Origin: Phycisphaerae bacterium
Lineage (GTDB): Bacteria; Planctomycetota; Phycisphaerae; Phycisphaerales; SM1A02
Direction of reading: 5' to 3'
Assembly: GCA_016873375.1 (NCBI GenBank)
Contig: VGXJ01000013.1
Coordinates: 1 to 15,610 of the forward strand
Length of the DNA: 15,610 nt
Part shown: positions 1 through 10,164 of the stretch, one piece after another
How positions within the stretch are numbered: position 1 is the first letter of the stretch
Layout: each line of letters opens with the position of its first letter
Notes under the pieces: generated by a model
What the model saw: only the letters and a program-made list of their open reading frames with translations
What the model was told of the DNA's origin: nothing
Database searches by the model: none
Translations under genes and position numbers: made by a program

Positions 1-1
1 G

Positions 2-1765
<1,764 letters not shown>

Positions 1766-1780
1766 TCCGGCTGCGCAGCG

Positions 1781-3214
1781 TCAGCGCGCTTTCGGGCGCG
1801 CCGTTGCACCCGCACGACCGGTGAGCACTGCCAGTGCGTGGAGCCGATCTGCGGCGGCCGGTCGCAGGCTCGCTGCGCCACGCGACTGCAGGCGCCAGTG
1901 CCAGTTGCCACTCGCCGTGCCCGGCAGGTTCATGCGCGCTTGGGCACCCAAGCCGAGCGCATCCTGCATCGCCACGATGGCCGTGTTCGCAGGGCTCGTG
2001 AACGCCAGCCGGTTGAGCTGCGCTGCCGGATCGGATCCATCCCATCCCATGTACGCGCGCGCACGGTTCCGGGCGGCAGGCTGCAACTGCTCCCACCACC
2101 CAACCGTCGTGTCGTTGTCGTGCGTGCCGGGATAGCACACGCAGTGACGCGGGTGGCGATGAGGGGCTTCGCCCGAATCGTCGCCGTAGAAGGCGTTGTG
2201 CAGGAGCTTCATTCCCGGCAGGCCGAAATCATCGCGCAACGCCACCACCGGCGGCGTGAGCGCGCCAAGATCCTCCGCGACAAGCGGCAAGCTGCCGAGC
2301 GCCCGCTCGAGGGCACCCAGCAGCTCGCGACCCGGGGCGCGCTTCCACATCCCCGCTCGTGCCGTGGTCGCTGATCCCGGGATCTCGTAGGCGTGATAGA
2401 AGCCGATGAAGTGATCGATGCGCACGGCATCGAATCGCTCGACGGCCGCGCGCACGCGCTCGATCCACCAGCGATACCCAGTCCGCCGATGCTCGCTCCA
2501 CCGGTAGTGCGGGTGACCCCAGAGCTGGCCATCCGCGCTGAAGCAATCAGGCGGCACCCCGGTCACGACCGTGGGGCGCCCGTGCCGATCGAGCCGGAAG
2601 AGCGATGGGTTCGACTGCACATCGGCCGAATCGAGCGAGACGAAGATCGGCACGTCGCCGAGCAGCCGGATGCCCTTGGCCGCCGCGGCCTGCTTCAGGT
2701 CGGACCACTGCGCATCGAAGGCGAACTGCAGGAACGCATGCAGCCCGAGCTCATCCTTCATGTAGGCGCGCCAGCCTGGCAACCAGAAGCGCTGCCGACG
2801 CTCGAACGCCTTGAAGGAGGACGACCGCAGCCCGCCCTTTCGCCGGAACGCCTCGAACGCCTGCTCGAAGCGCGGCCACTTTGCCGAGCGCGCCGGGGCG
2901 TACCGGCTCGAACCGCGCGATAGCGCCGGAGCAGCCCGCAGTGCCGACCGCGGCAGCAGCCGGTCGCGCACGAGTCCATCGATCGAGATGAAGAGCGGCT
3001 CGCCAGCGAACGAACTCGTGCTCGCGTACGGCGAATCGCCGGCACCGATCGGCCCCACCGGCAGCATCTGCCACCATGTCAGGCCTGCGCGAGCGATCCA
3101 CTCCAGCGCATCGTGTGCGCCAGGTCCCAAGTCACCCACACCGAACGAACCGGGCACGCTCGACAGGTGCAGCAGCACGCCACCGGTGCGTGCATCGAAG
3201 ATCGATGGCTTCAT
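1781..3214 (-). CDS. malQ: 4-alpha-glucanotransferase MalQ (GH77 amylomaltase)
   Basis: This cytoplasmic enzyme disproportionates maltodextrins, moving alpha-1,4-glucan segments between acceptors and releasing glucose. The 477-residue product is the usual size for a bacterial GH77 protein without an N-terminal extension. It has RTGGVLLHLSSVPG and the substrate-site DSPYAS early on, GDVPIFVSLDSADV near 186-199, VRIDHF with the presumed nucleophile Asp267, AEDLG with acid/base Glu314, and GTHDND with Asp366. A longer in-frame reading from 3313 exists, but the ATG at 3214 is preferred: it directly precedes the conserved N-terminus, has GGAGG 8 nt upstream, and overlaps the upstream GH13 stop as ATGA. 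That overlap implies co-transcription and translational coupling. No signal peptide is present. The C-terminal 40 residues are Ala/Arg-rich and poorly conserved in appearance. Assignment is firm. Confidence 0.95.
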   Translation of the reverse strand: MKPSIFDARTGGVLLHLSSVPGSFGVGDLGPGAHDALEWIARAGLTWWQMLPVGPIGAGDSPYASTSSFAGEPLFISIDGLVRDRLLPRSALRAAPALSRGSSRYAPARSAKWPRFEQAFEAFRRKGGLRSSSFKAFERRQRFWLPGWRAYMKDELGLHAFLQFAFDAQWSDLKQAAAAKGIRLLGDVPIFVSLDSADVQSNPSLFRLDRHGRPTVVTGVPPDCFSADGQLWGHPHYRWSEHRRTGYRWWIERVRAAVERFDAVRIDHFIGFYHAYEIPGSATTARAGMWKRAPGRELLGALERALGSLPLVAEDLGALTPPVVALRDDFGLPGMKLLHNAFYGDDSGEAPHRHPRHCVCYPGTHDNDTTVGWWEQLQPAARNRARAYMGWDGSDPAAQLNRLAFTSPANTAIVAMQDALGLGAQARMNLPGTASGNWHWRLQSRGAASLRPAAADRLHALAVLTGRAGATARPKAR

Positions 3215-5607
3215 CGGGCCTGCCTCCAGGCGCGAGCGCCGATGGCGGGGATCGAGATCCCGTCGATCGAGCGGCCATCGATCGCCGGATCGCTGTCGAA
3301 GACGAGTTCCCACGACCCTGCGATGCGCTCGCCAAAGGCTTGATCAGGCGCCGCACGCTGCACGCGGTCCGATCCGTTCACGATGACCAGCAGGCGCTCG
3401 GAGCCATCCTCGCGAAGCCAGCCCCAGAGATCCCGCTCGTCATCCACGAGCACGGTGGTGAACGAGCCGGTGCGCAGGGCCGGGTGCGCATGGCGCAGCG
3501 CGATCACACGCTGGTACCACTCGAACTGCCGCGCATCGACGGCGTCCTCGGCAAGCGCGTAGGGCTCAAGATCCTTCCACAGCATCGGCTTGCGGTTGGT
3601 GGGGTCGTCGGCGCCGTACATGCCGACCTCGTCACCGTAATAGATCATCGGCGCACCGGGGTGGGTCATCTGGATCAGCGCGGCCAGCCGCATGCGCGCG
3701 TACTCCGGCGCACCGGGCTTCGTGCCGAGGTAGGTCGCGTTCTCCTGCTCTCGGCTGCCGGCCTTGAAGGCCAGGTCGCGGTTCAGGAGCATGCTCGCCA
3801 AGCGATCGGTGTCATGGCTGTCGAACAGGTTCTGCGCGGCGTAGGTGACCTGGTCCGCATACGAACGACGCAGTTCAGCGAGCCTGCCATCCATCTCGCT
3901 CACGGGAATCGCGTCCTTGCCCTTGGCCAGCCACGGCAGCACGGCCTTCGCGAACGGATAGTTCATGAGTGCATCGAAGCAGCGGCCATCGACCCACTCC
4001 GGCTCGACCGTCCAGATCTCGCCCACGATGTACGCCTGAGGATTGATCGATCGGACATGCGCGCACCACTCGCGCCAGAAGCCGATCGGCACCTCCTGCG
4101 GGACATCGAGGCGCCAGCCATCCACGCCATCGCTGGGATCGCCGTCGCCATCGGGATCCATCCATCGTCGGGTCAGGTCCATCAGATGCTTGCGCAGCGA
4201 TGGGCTGGCCAGGCCGTCCTGGTCCTTGCGGAACGCAGGCAATTCGCCGAAACCAGCCCAACCCTGGTAGACGAACGGCTCCCACGAGGTGATCTCGAAC
4301 CAGTCGGCGAAGCGGCTCTGCCTGCCCTTCGCCTGCACATCCTTGAACGCCGGGTGCTCGGTGCCCACATGGTTGAAGACGCCATCGATGATGACGCGCA
4401 TGCCCATCGACTTCGCTTCCTTGAGGAACTCAAGGAAGAGCCGATCGGTCGGGGTCCAGGTCCAGGTCGACGGGTCGAGCAGGTCCTCCTTCGCCTCGGC
4501 CACCGCATAGTCGCCCTTCACGCCGAAGTGCTCATCGACATGCAGATAGTTCGTGGCGTCGTACTTGTGGGCCGTGCGAGCCTGGAAGACCGGATTGAGG
4601 TAGATCGCGTTGATCCCCAGCGACTTGAGGTAAGGCAGAGCCCAGCGCAGCCCCTGCAGATCGCCGCCGTACTTTCGCGAGAACACGAAGTGGTTGAAGA
4701 AGGTCTGGCCATCCTTCCCTTCCCACTCGCTCGGCTCGTACCACGAGCTGCGCCAAGGCCGCACGGGCTGCGGGTCGTTCGCCGCATCGCCGTTGCGGAA
4801 ACGCTCGGGAAAGACCTGGTACCAGATCGCGTGCTTGGCCCATTCAGGCGTGGTGAAGGCCGGCGCGGGCGCCAGCGCATACGTCATGGGATCTCGCACG
4901 GTCATGGTTCCATCGGTGAGAAGAAAGGTATACGGCGTTCCGCGCAGCGCTGCCACGCAGCCTGACCACCACGTGAACGCGCCTCGAGTCGGTTCGGGCG
5001 AAAGGTCGATCCAGTCCACGCCGTCGGCGGCCACGCGCACGCGCTCCACATCGTGGGCCAGGGTACGCACGCGCACCCGCACGCTGCCGTCGGCAAGCGC
5101 ACTGGCGCCCATCGGGGTCCGCGCGTCGTGCAGGATGGCGGCAGCCTCGATGCGACCATCACCGCGCACGCCACGCGCCGAGTGGAGTGCAGCCTGCGCA
5201 CCCAGGCGCAGCACCGCATTGAATCCACCGTGCCCATCAGGCTCTCGGTCCTGGTTCGCCGGATCGGTGATCCACTCGAGGTTTCCGCTGCGCGTCTGGA
5301 CGAACTTGTAGCGCACCGTGCCATCCACGCCGATGCGCGCACGCCAGACGCCATCGGCGCCGCGCTGCATCGGGGTGGACGATGGATTCCAACGGTTGAA
5401 GTCGCCCGCCACCATCACCGAGTCGATGGGTGCGGGTGGTCGATACGAGAGTTCGACCTGCCAGATGCCGTCGGTGCCGCGCGTGGCATCGATCGATGTC
5501 GGCAGGCGCGGCGCAGCAAGTTCGCTCGTGGCCATCGGCACCTGCGGCGGGAAGGGCGGAGCCACCACGCTGCAGCCGAGGGCGATGATGAACGGCCGGG
5601 CGTACAT
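3211..5607 (-). CDS. GH13 alpha-amylase family enzyme (neopullulanase/cyclomaltodextrinase-like), possible lipoprotein
   Basis: This is a retaining alpha-glucan hydrolase, 798 residues. Residues about 45-135 form a CBM48/E-set-like domain (AGDFNRWNP at 67-75, YKFV at 100-103). Residues about 140-245 look like a second beta-sandwich. The barrel begins at IWYQVFPERF (261). GH13 regions are DGVFNHVG (408-415), GWRLDV with nucleophile Asp501, VGEIW with acid/base Glu530, and SHDTDR with Asp599. An acidic DPDGDGDPSDG stretch (484-494) sits just before the nucleophile strand. Two N-terminal beta domains plus the HKYDATNY loop suggest a maltodextrin-acting enzyme rather than a starch endo-amylase; this is inference. 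The first residues, MYARPFIIALGC, could be a short lipoprotein signal with Cys12, but the lipobox is imperfect. AGGA stands 7 nt before this ATG. An alternative start at 5535 (Met25, AGG 5 nt upstream) would give a cytoplasmic enzyme. It is co-transcribed with malQ. Confidence 0.9.
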   Translation of the reverse strand: MYARPFIIALGCSVVAPPFPPQVPMATSELAAPRLPTSIDATRGTDGIWQVELSYRPPAPIDSVMVAGDFNRWNPSSTPMQRGADGVWRARIGVDGTVRYKFVQTRSGNLEWITDPANQDREPDGHGGFNAVLRLGAQAALHSARGVRGDGRIEAAAILHDARTPMGASALADGSVRVRVRTLAHDVERVRVAADGVDWIDLSPEPTRGAFTWWSGCVAALRGTPYTFLLTDGTMTVRDPMTYALAPAPAFTTPEWAKHAIWYQVFPERFRNGDAANDPQPVRPWRSSWYEPSEWEGKDGQTFFNHFVFSRKYGGDLQGLRWALPYLKSLGINAIYLNPVFQARTAHKYDATNYLHVDEHFGVKGDYAVAEAKEDLLDPSTWTWTPTDRLFLEFLKEAKSMGMRVIIDGVFNHVGTEHPAFKDVQAKGRQSRFADWFEITSWEPFVYQGWAGFGELPAFRKDQDGLASPSLRKHLMDLTRRWMDPDGDGDPSDGVDGWRLDVPQEVPIGFWREWCAHVRSINPQAYIVGEIWTVEPEWVDGRCFDALMNYPFAKAVLPWLAKGKDAIPVSEMDGRLAELRRSYADQVTYAAQNLFDSHDTDRLASMLLNRDLAFKAGSREQENATYLGTKPGAPEYARMRLAALIQMTHPGAPMIYYGDEVGMYGADDPTNRKPMLWKDLEPYALAEDAVDARQFEWYQRVIALRHAHPALRTGSFTTVLVDDERDLWGWLREDGSERLLVIVNGSDRVQRAAPDQAFGERIAGSWELVFDSDPAIDGRSIDGISIPAIGARAWRQAR
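3223..3227 (-). promoter_or_regulatory. Ribosome binding site of malQ
   Basis: The minus strand reads GGAGG 8 nt before the ATG at 3214. It lies inside the last codons of the upstream GH13 gene and decides the malQ start against the longer in-frame reading, whose ATG at 3313 is deep inside the GH13 gene. Confidence 0.75.
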
Positions 5608-5629
5608 GCGGTTTTCCTATACTAGAACG
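5608..5629. promoter_or_regulatory. 22-bp divergent intergenic gap between GH13 gene and sugar transporter operon
   Basis: The two ATG codons (5607 minus, 5630 plus) are separated by only 22 bp, so at least one promoter must overlap coding sequence or be leaderless. On the minus strand AGGA (5618-5615) lies 7 nt before the GH13 ATG and is a plausible ribosome binding site. On the plus strand there is no purine-rich Shine-Dalgarno sequence, only a TATACT box. CTA-TAC-TAG in the middle is a short imperfect palindrome, too short to call an operator. Confidence 0.55.
5618..5623 (+). promoter_or_regulatory. Candidate -10 box (TATACT) for a leaderless transporter transcript
   Basis: TATACT matches the sigma-70 -10 consensus at five of six positions and stands out in very GC-rich DNA. 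Only 6 nt separate it from the ATG at 5630, which is the normal distance from a -10 box to the transcription start. Transcription would therefore begin at or next to the A of ATG. No convincing -35 hexamer is visible 16-18 nt upstream, so this remains a hypothesis. Confidence 0.4.
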
Positions 5630-8065
5630 ATGCTCCGCGATGGTCGCACGAGTCTTGGCTCATGGCTGCGCCGCGGAGCCATCGCCATCGTCGGACTGGT
5701 CATCGCGTGGGCGTTCCTCCATGTTGCCGTGCGCGAATGGAACCGATCGGGTGGCATGGATGGGCGCACCGAGTTGGTCGTCATGCACTGGTCGGGCGAC
5801 GGCGGCCAGGAAGAGGACCAGATCGTCGATGCGAGCCTGCGCGCCTTCGAATCCGCCAACCCCGGCATTCGCGTGCGCCGCGTCAACCCCGGCGATGCCG
5901 GCAGCTTCTACACCAAGCTGATGACGATGCTCGCTGCCGGCGAGCCGCCGGATGTCTTCTATGTCGGCAATGAACGCGTGCCGAGCTTCGCCGACATCGG
6001 TCTCATCCGCCCGCTCGAGCCGTTCCTCGATGCGGACCGTGCTGCGAACGATCCGACGGCGATCGACCTCGCCGACTTCTACCCGGCCACGGTCGATGCC
6101 TTCCGCTTCGACGGCACCGCGAGCGGCCGGGGCGCGCTCTATGGGATCCCCAAGGACTTCACGACCGTCGGCTTCTACCTGAACCTGGACCTGTTCGAGC
6201 GAGCAGGCGTATCCGTGCCCGGCAACGACTGGACGTGGGATGACTTCATTGCAGCCGCCCGCACCATCGGCCAGCTCCCCGATGCGACCGGCAGCGAGTT
6301 CGTGACCTGGGCGGCGATGCTGCGTGCGTACCTCATGACGGAAGGCGTGGATGTGAAGGGCGCGGATTTCGACGAGCTCACGATTGAGGATCCTCGCGCC
6401 GTCGCAGCGCTCGAGCGCCTGCGCGCCTGGCGCCACGACGAGGACAACACGCTCACGAGCGGCAAGAGCAAGATCGCCACCGGCTCGAGCGTGTTCCTCT
6501 CGGGCAAGGTGGGCATGGCGGGGCCCTTCGGCCGCTGGGTGGTGCCGAGCTACCGCAAGATCCCGCCTGCCGGCGAGCCCGGCGGCTTCCGCTGGGATTT
6601 CCGTCCGCTTCCGCGCGGTGCGGTGGCCTCGAACATCGTCCTCACGGTCTCGTGGAGCATCGCCTCGCGCAGCAAGCACCCTGATCAGGCCTGGAAGCTC
6701 GTCAAGTGGATGACTGATGACCGCAGCCAGCGCGACTTGGCCAAGCTTGGCCTTGCGATTCCCACGCGCAAGGGTGCCGCGATGGGCCCGGAGTTCAGCG
6801 ATCCAACGCAGGAACCCGCGAACGATGCGGGCTATCTGCTCGCTGCGGAGCGCGCGCAGGTCGTGGAGTGGCCGGTCAACCCGCAGTTCGAATCGCTCTT
6901 CGCCAGCACGATGGATGCCGCATTGAAGACAGGCACGATCAGCGTGCGCGAAGCCATCGACACCTTCCTGCGTGATTGGACGAGCGAGAGCCAGTCTCCG
7001 CTGGCGAAGGCGGATCTTGCTCCCATGCCGTGGCGCGGCCTGGCCATGGCGGGGCTTGCCGCGCTGGCGGCCGCGACCGCGTGGTTCATCTGGTGGATGC
7101 GCTCATCGAAGGGTTCGAGCGCCCATCGCGCCGAGGAACGCGCAGGATGGTTGCTTGCCTCGCCGTGGGTCATCGGATTCCTGGCGTTCATGGCGTTTCC
7201 CGTCGTGATGAGTCTCGTGCTGTCGCTCGCCCGCTGGAAGGGCGTCAGCACGCTGGAAGAAGCCGAGTTCGCCGGACTGGCGAACTACGAGCGCCTGCTC
7301 ACCGACGATGCGCGCCTGCGGACCTCGCTGCGCGTCACGCTGTACTACGCGCTCATCGCCGTCCCGCTCGGGCAGGCCATCGCGCTCGGCGCGGCCATGC
7401 TCATGAACCTCAAGGTCCGCGGCATCGCGCTCTGGCGCGCAGCCTGGTATCTGCCGAGCGTGCTCGCTGGCGTCGGTGTGAGCGTGCTCTGGCGCTGGGT
7501 GTTCGATGCCGACGGCGGACTCATGAACCGCATGCTCGGTGGCATCATCGGCGGGATGGATGCCGTGCTGTCGTGGTTCGGCGCCGGCCCGACCGGCCTC
7601 GTCCCGCCGGAGTGGTTCGAGGCCGACGCCGCCATCTGGGGCGCGCCCGCGTTCGCCATCATGAGCTTCTGGTTCATGGGCGGCACGATGATGGTCTACC
7701 TCGCGGGGCTGCAGCAGGTGCCGATCGATCTGCACGAAGCTGCCTCGATCGATGGTGCGGGCCGCCTGCGCCGCTTCGTCAGCGTGACGCTGCCGATGCT
7801 CAGCCCGGTGATCCTCTTCAATGTGATCATGGCCGTCATCGGCAGCTTCCAGGTCTTCACGCAGGCGTTCGTGATGACCGGTGGTGATCCGAACAACCTC
7901 ACGCGCTTCTACGTGCTCTACCTCTACAACCAGGCCTTCGAGTTCTACGAGATGGGCTACGCGAGTGCGATGGCGTGGCTGCTGCTGGCCATGGTGCTCG
8001 TGCTCACGGTGGTGCTCATGCGCACGAGCTCGCGCTTCGTCCACCACGAGGGGGCGCCGCGATGA
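5630..8065 (+). CDS. Fused sugar-binding protein and MalF-type ABC permease
   Basis: This 811-residue protein carries two components of a CUT1-type carbohydrate importer in one chain. Residues 16-34 are a membrane anchor. Residues about 46-450 are a family-1 extracellular solute-binding domain (ELVVMHWSG; FESANPGIRV; KLMTMLAAGEPPDVFYVG; YGIPKDF; GKVGMAGPFGRW; HPDQAWKLVKWM). Residues about 469-489 are a second membrane helix, and 490-506 are a basic, presumably cytoplasmic linker. From 507 to the end is a MalF-like permease with about six helices, and its EAA coupling loop starts at Glu703 (EAASIDGAGRLRR) with LP at 721-722. The topology is consistent: N-terminus in, binding domain out, linker in. 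The start at 5630 is chosen because the hydrophobic anchor follows at once; an in-frame extension back to 5318 is antisense to the GH13 gene. Substrate is inferred from context as malto-oligosaccharides. It overlaps the next permease by 4 bp. Confidence 0.92.
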   Translation: MLRDGRTSLGSWLRRGAIAIVGLVIAWAFLHVAVREWNRSGGMDGRTELVVMHWSGDGGQEEDQIVDASLRAFESANPGIRVRRVNPGDAGSFYTKLMTMLAAGEPPDVFYVGNERVPSFADIGLIRPLEPFLDADRAANDPTAIDLADFYPATVDAFRFDGTASGRGALYGIPKDFTTVGFYLNLDLFERAGVSVPGNDWTWDDFIAAARTIGQLPDATGSEFVTWAAMLRAYLMTEGVDVKGADFDELTIEDPRAVAALERLRAWRHDEDNTLTSGKSKIATGSSVFLSGKVGMAGPFGRWVVPSYRKIPPAGEPGGFRWDFRPLPRGAVASNIVLTVSWSIASRSKHPDQAWKLVKWMTDDRSQRDLAKLGLAIPTRKGAAMGPEFSDPTQEPANDAGYLLAAERAQVVEWPVNPQFESLFASTMDAALKTGTISVREAIDTFLRDWTSESQSPLAKADLAPMPWRGLAMAGLAALAAATAWFIWWMRSSKGSSAHRAEERAGWLLASPWVIGFLAFMAFPVVMSLVLSLARWKGVSTLEEAEFAGLANYERLLTDDARLRTSLRVTLYYALIAVPLGQAIALGAAMLMNLKVRGIALWRAAWYLPSVLAGVGVSVLWRWVFDADGGLMNRMLGGIIGGMDAVLSWFGAGPTGLVPPEWFEADAAIWGAPAFAIMSFWFMGGTMMVYLAGLQQVPIDLHEAASIDGAGRLRRFVSVTLPMLSPVILFNVIMAVIGSFQVFTQAFVMTGGDPNNLTRFYVLYLYNQAFEFYEMGYASAMAWLLLAMVLVLTVVLMRTSSRFVHHEGAPR
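8048..8054 (+). promoter_or_regulatory. Ribosome binding site of the MalG-type permease
   Basis: GAGGGGG lies 7 nt before the ATG at 8062, within the final codons of the fused permease gene. It supports this start over a longer in-frame reading from 7975, whose extra residues are a shadow of the upstream gene. Confidence 0.65.
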
Positions 8066-8922
8066 AGTCGCTCCGCCCCTGGTTGCAGTCCGCCCTGCTT
8101 GCCGCAGGCTCGGTCGTCTTCCTCTTCCCGCTCTGGTGGATGGTGGTCGTGAGCCTCGAGACCCCCAAGCGCGCCGGTGCGGCCATGACGGGCCAGGATG
8201 GCGTGGCGCTCTGGCCCGCCGATCCGCAGTGGGGCAACTACGCCGAGGCGCTTGCGGAGATGGGCAGCGAACCATGGGTCGGTTTCGTCAACGCGCTGGC
8301 CAACTCGATCGTCGTGACCACGCTGGTCGTGATCGGGACCGTGCTCAGCAGCAGCCTCGTGGGCTTCGCCTTTGCACGCCTGCGCTGGCGCGGACGCGGA
8401 GCGCTCTTCACGCTGATGCTCGCCACGATGATGCTGCCCGGGCAGGTCACGCTGATCCCGCTCTTCCTGCTCTTCCGCGGCCTGGGCTGGATCGACACGA
8501 TCCTTCCGTTGGCGGTGCCAGCCTTCTTCGGCAACGCCTTCTTCATCTTCATGTACCGGCAGTTCATCGTGCAGGTGCCCGAGAGCCTGGTCGAGGCCGC
8601 CAAGGTCGATGGCCACGGCTGGATCGGCATCTGGTGGACGGTGATCCTGCCGCTGTGCCGCCCGGTCACGGCGATCTGCGCGGTCTTCACCTTCATCGGC
8701 ACATGGAACGACTTCATGGGGCCGCTGGTCTACCTGCATGCCGAGGAGCAGTCCACGCTCGCGGTCGCGCTCAACAGCTTCCGCAACCAGTACGGCGGGC
8801 TCGACGATGTGCACCTGCTCATGGCAGCGAGCCTCGTCACGATGCTTCCCTGCATCCTTCTCTTCATCGCGGCGCAGCGGCAGTTCGTCGAAGGACTCGC
8901 CCGAGGCGCCGTCAAGGGCTGA
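8062..8922 (+). CDS. MalG-type ABC sugar permease
   Basis: This is the second membrane subunit of the carbohydrate importer and should pair with the permease half of the fused protein. The product has 286 residues, normal for the family. Hydrophobic segments lie near 11-31, 83-105, 114-138, 147-168, 199-219 and 253-272. The EAA coupling loop is EAAKVDGHGWIGIWW from Glu178, with LP at 196-197, where the ATPase docks. Other family landmarks are ANSIVVTT (80-87), MMLPGQVTLIPLF (123-135), FIFMYRQF (161-168), VPESLVEAA (172-180) and FIGTWNDFMGPLVYL (211-225). ATGA overlap with the preceding stop implies translational coupling. A residue stretch after the first helix (35-75) is the expected periplasmic loop. 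The family is certain; the substrate is inferred from neighbouring glucan enzymes. Confidence 0.94.
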   Translation: MKSLRPWLQSALLAAGSVVFLFPLWWMVVVSLETPKRAGAAMTGQDGVALWPADPQWGNYAEALAEMGSEPWVGFVNALANSIVVTTLVVIGTVLSSSLVGFAFARLRWRGRGALFTLMLATMMLPGQVTLIPLFLLFRGLGWIDTILPLAVPAFFGNAFFIFMYRQFIVQVPESLVEAAKVDGHGWIGIWWTVILPLCRPVTAICAVFTFIGTWNDFMGPLVYLHAEEQSTLAVALNSFRNQYGGLDDVHLLMAASLVTMLPCILLFIAAQRQFVEGLARGAVKG

Positions 8923-8936
8923 TACGAAAGGCACCC

Positions 8937-10061
<1,125 letters not shown>

Positions 10062-10164
10062 TCCCTGCAGCCTCAGGCAGGCTCGTGGAGCAGCTGGCCG
10101 CGGTGCACGCGTGGAACAAGCGCCAGCAAGCGCCAACCGGTGCCCTGGCCGATCACCACTCGAC
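10062..10164. other. Convergent intergenic gap, no clear terminator
   Basis: This 103-bp gap lies between two converging stops. It contains a tandem pair CAAGCGCCA at 10117-10125 and 10127-10135 (10-bp period) and a possible 5-bp stem CCTGC/GCAGG (10064-10081) without a T-run on either strand. No intrinsic terminator, ORF or RNA gene could be supported. Confidence 0.5.

Noticed and set aside
3076..4965. Long plus-strand open frame (about 629 codons) opposite the GH13 gene
   Set aside because: It is antisense to a gene with complete catalytic motifs. Its translation is rich in Arg, Ala, Gly and His with no recognisable domain, as expected from codon bias in GC-rich DNA.
5318..5629. N-terminal extension of the binding-protein/permease fusion
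   Set aside because: It is in-frame but antisense to the GH13 gene, and its residues do not resemble the family. The anchor helix directly follows the ATG at 5630.
10064..10081. Hairpin CCTGC/GCAGG after the ATPase gene
   Set aside because: Only 5 bp with an 8-nt loop and no T-run, so not supportable as a terminator.
10117..10135. Tandem CAAGCGCCA pair, considered as part of a CRISPR or regulatory repeat
   Set aside because: Only two copies of 9 nt with a 1-nt spacer. No further copies nearby and no associated genes.
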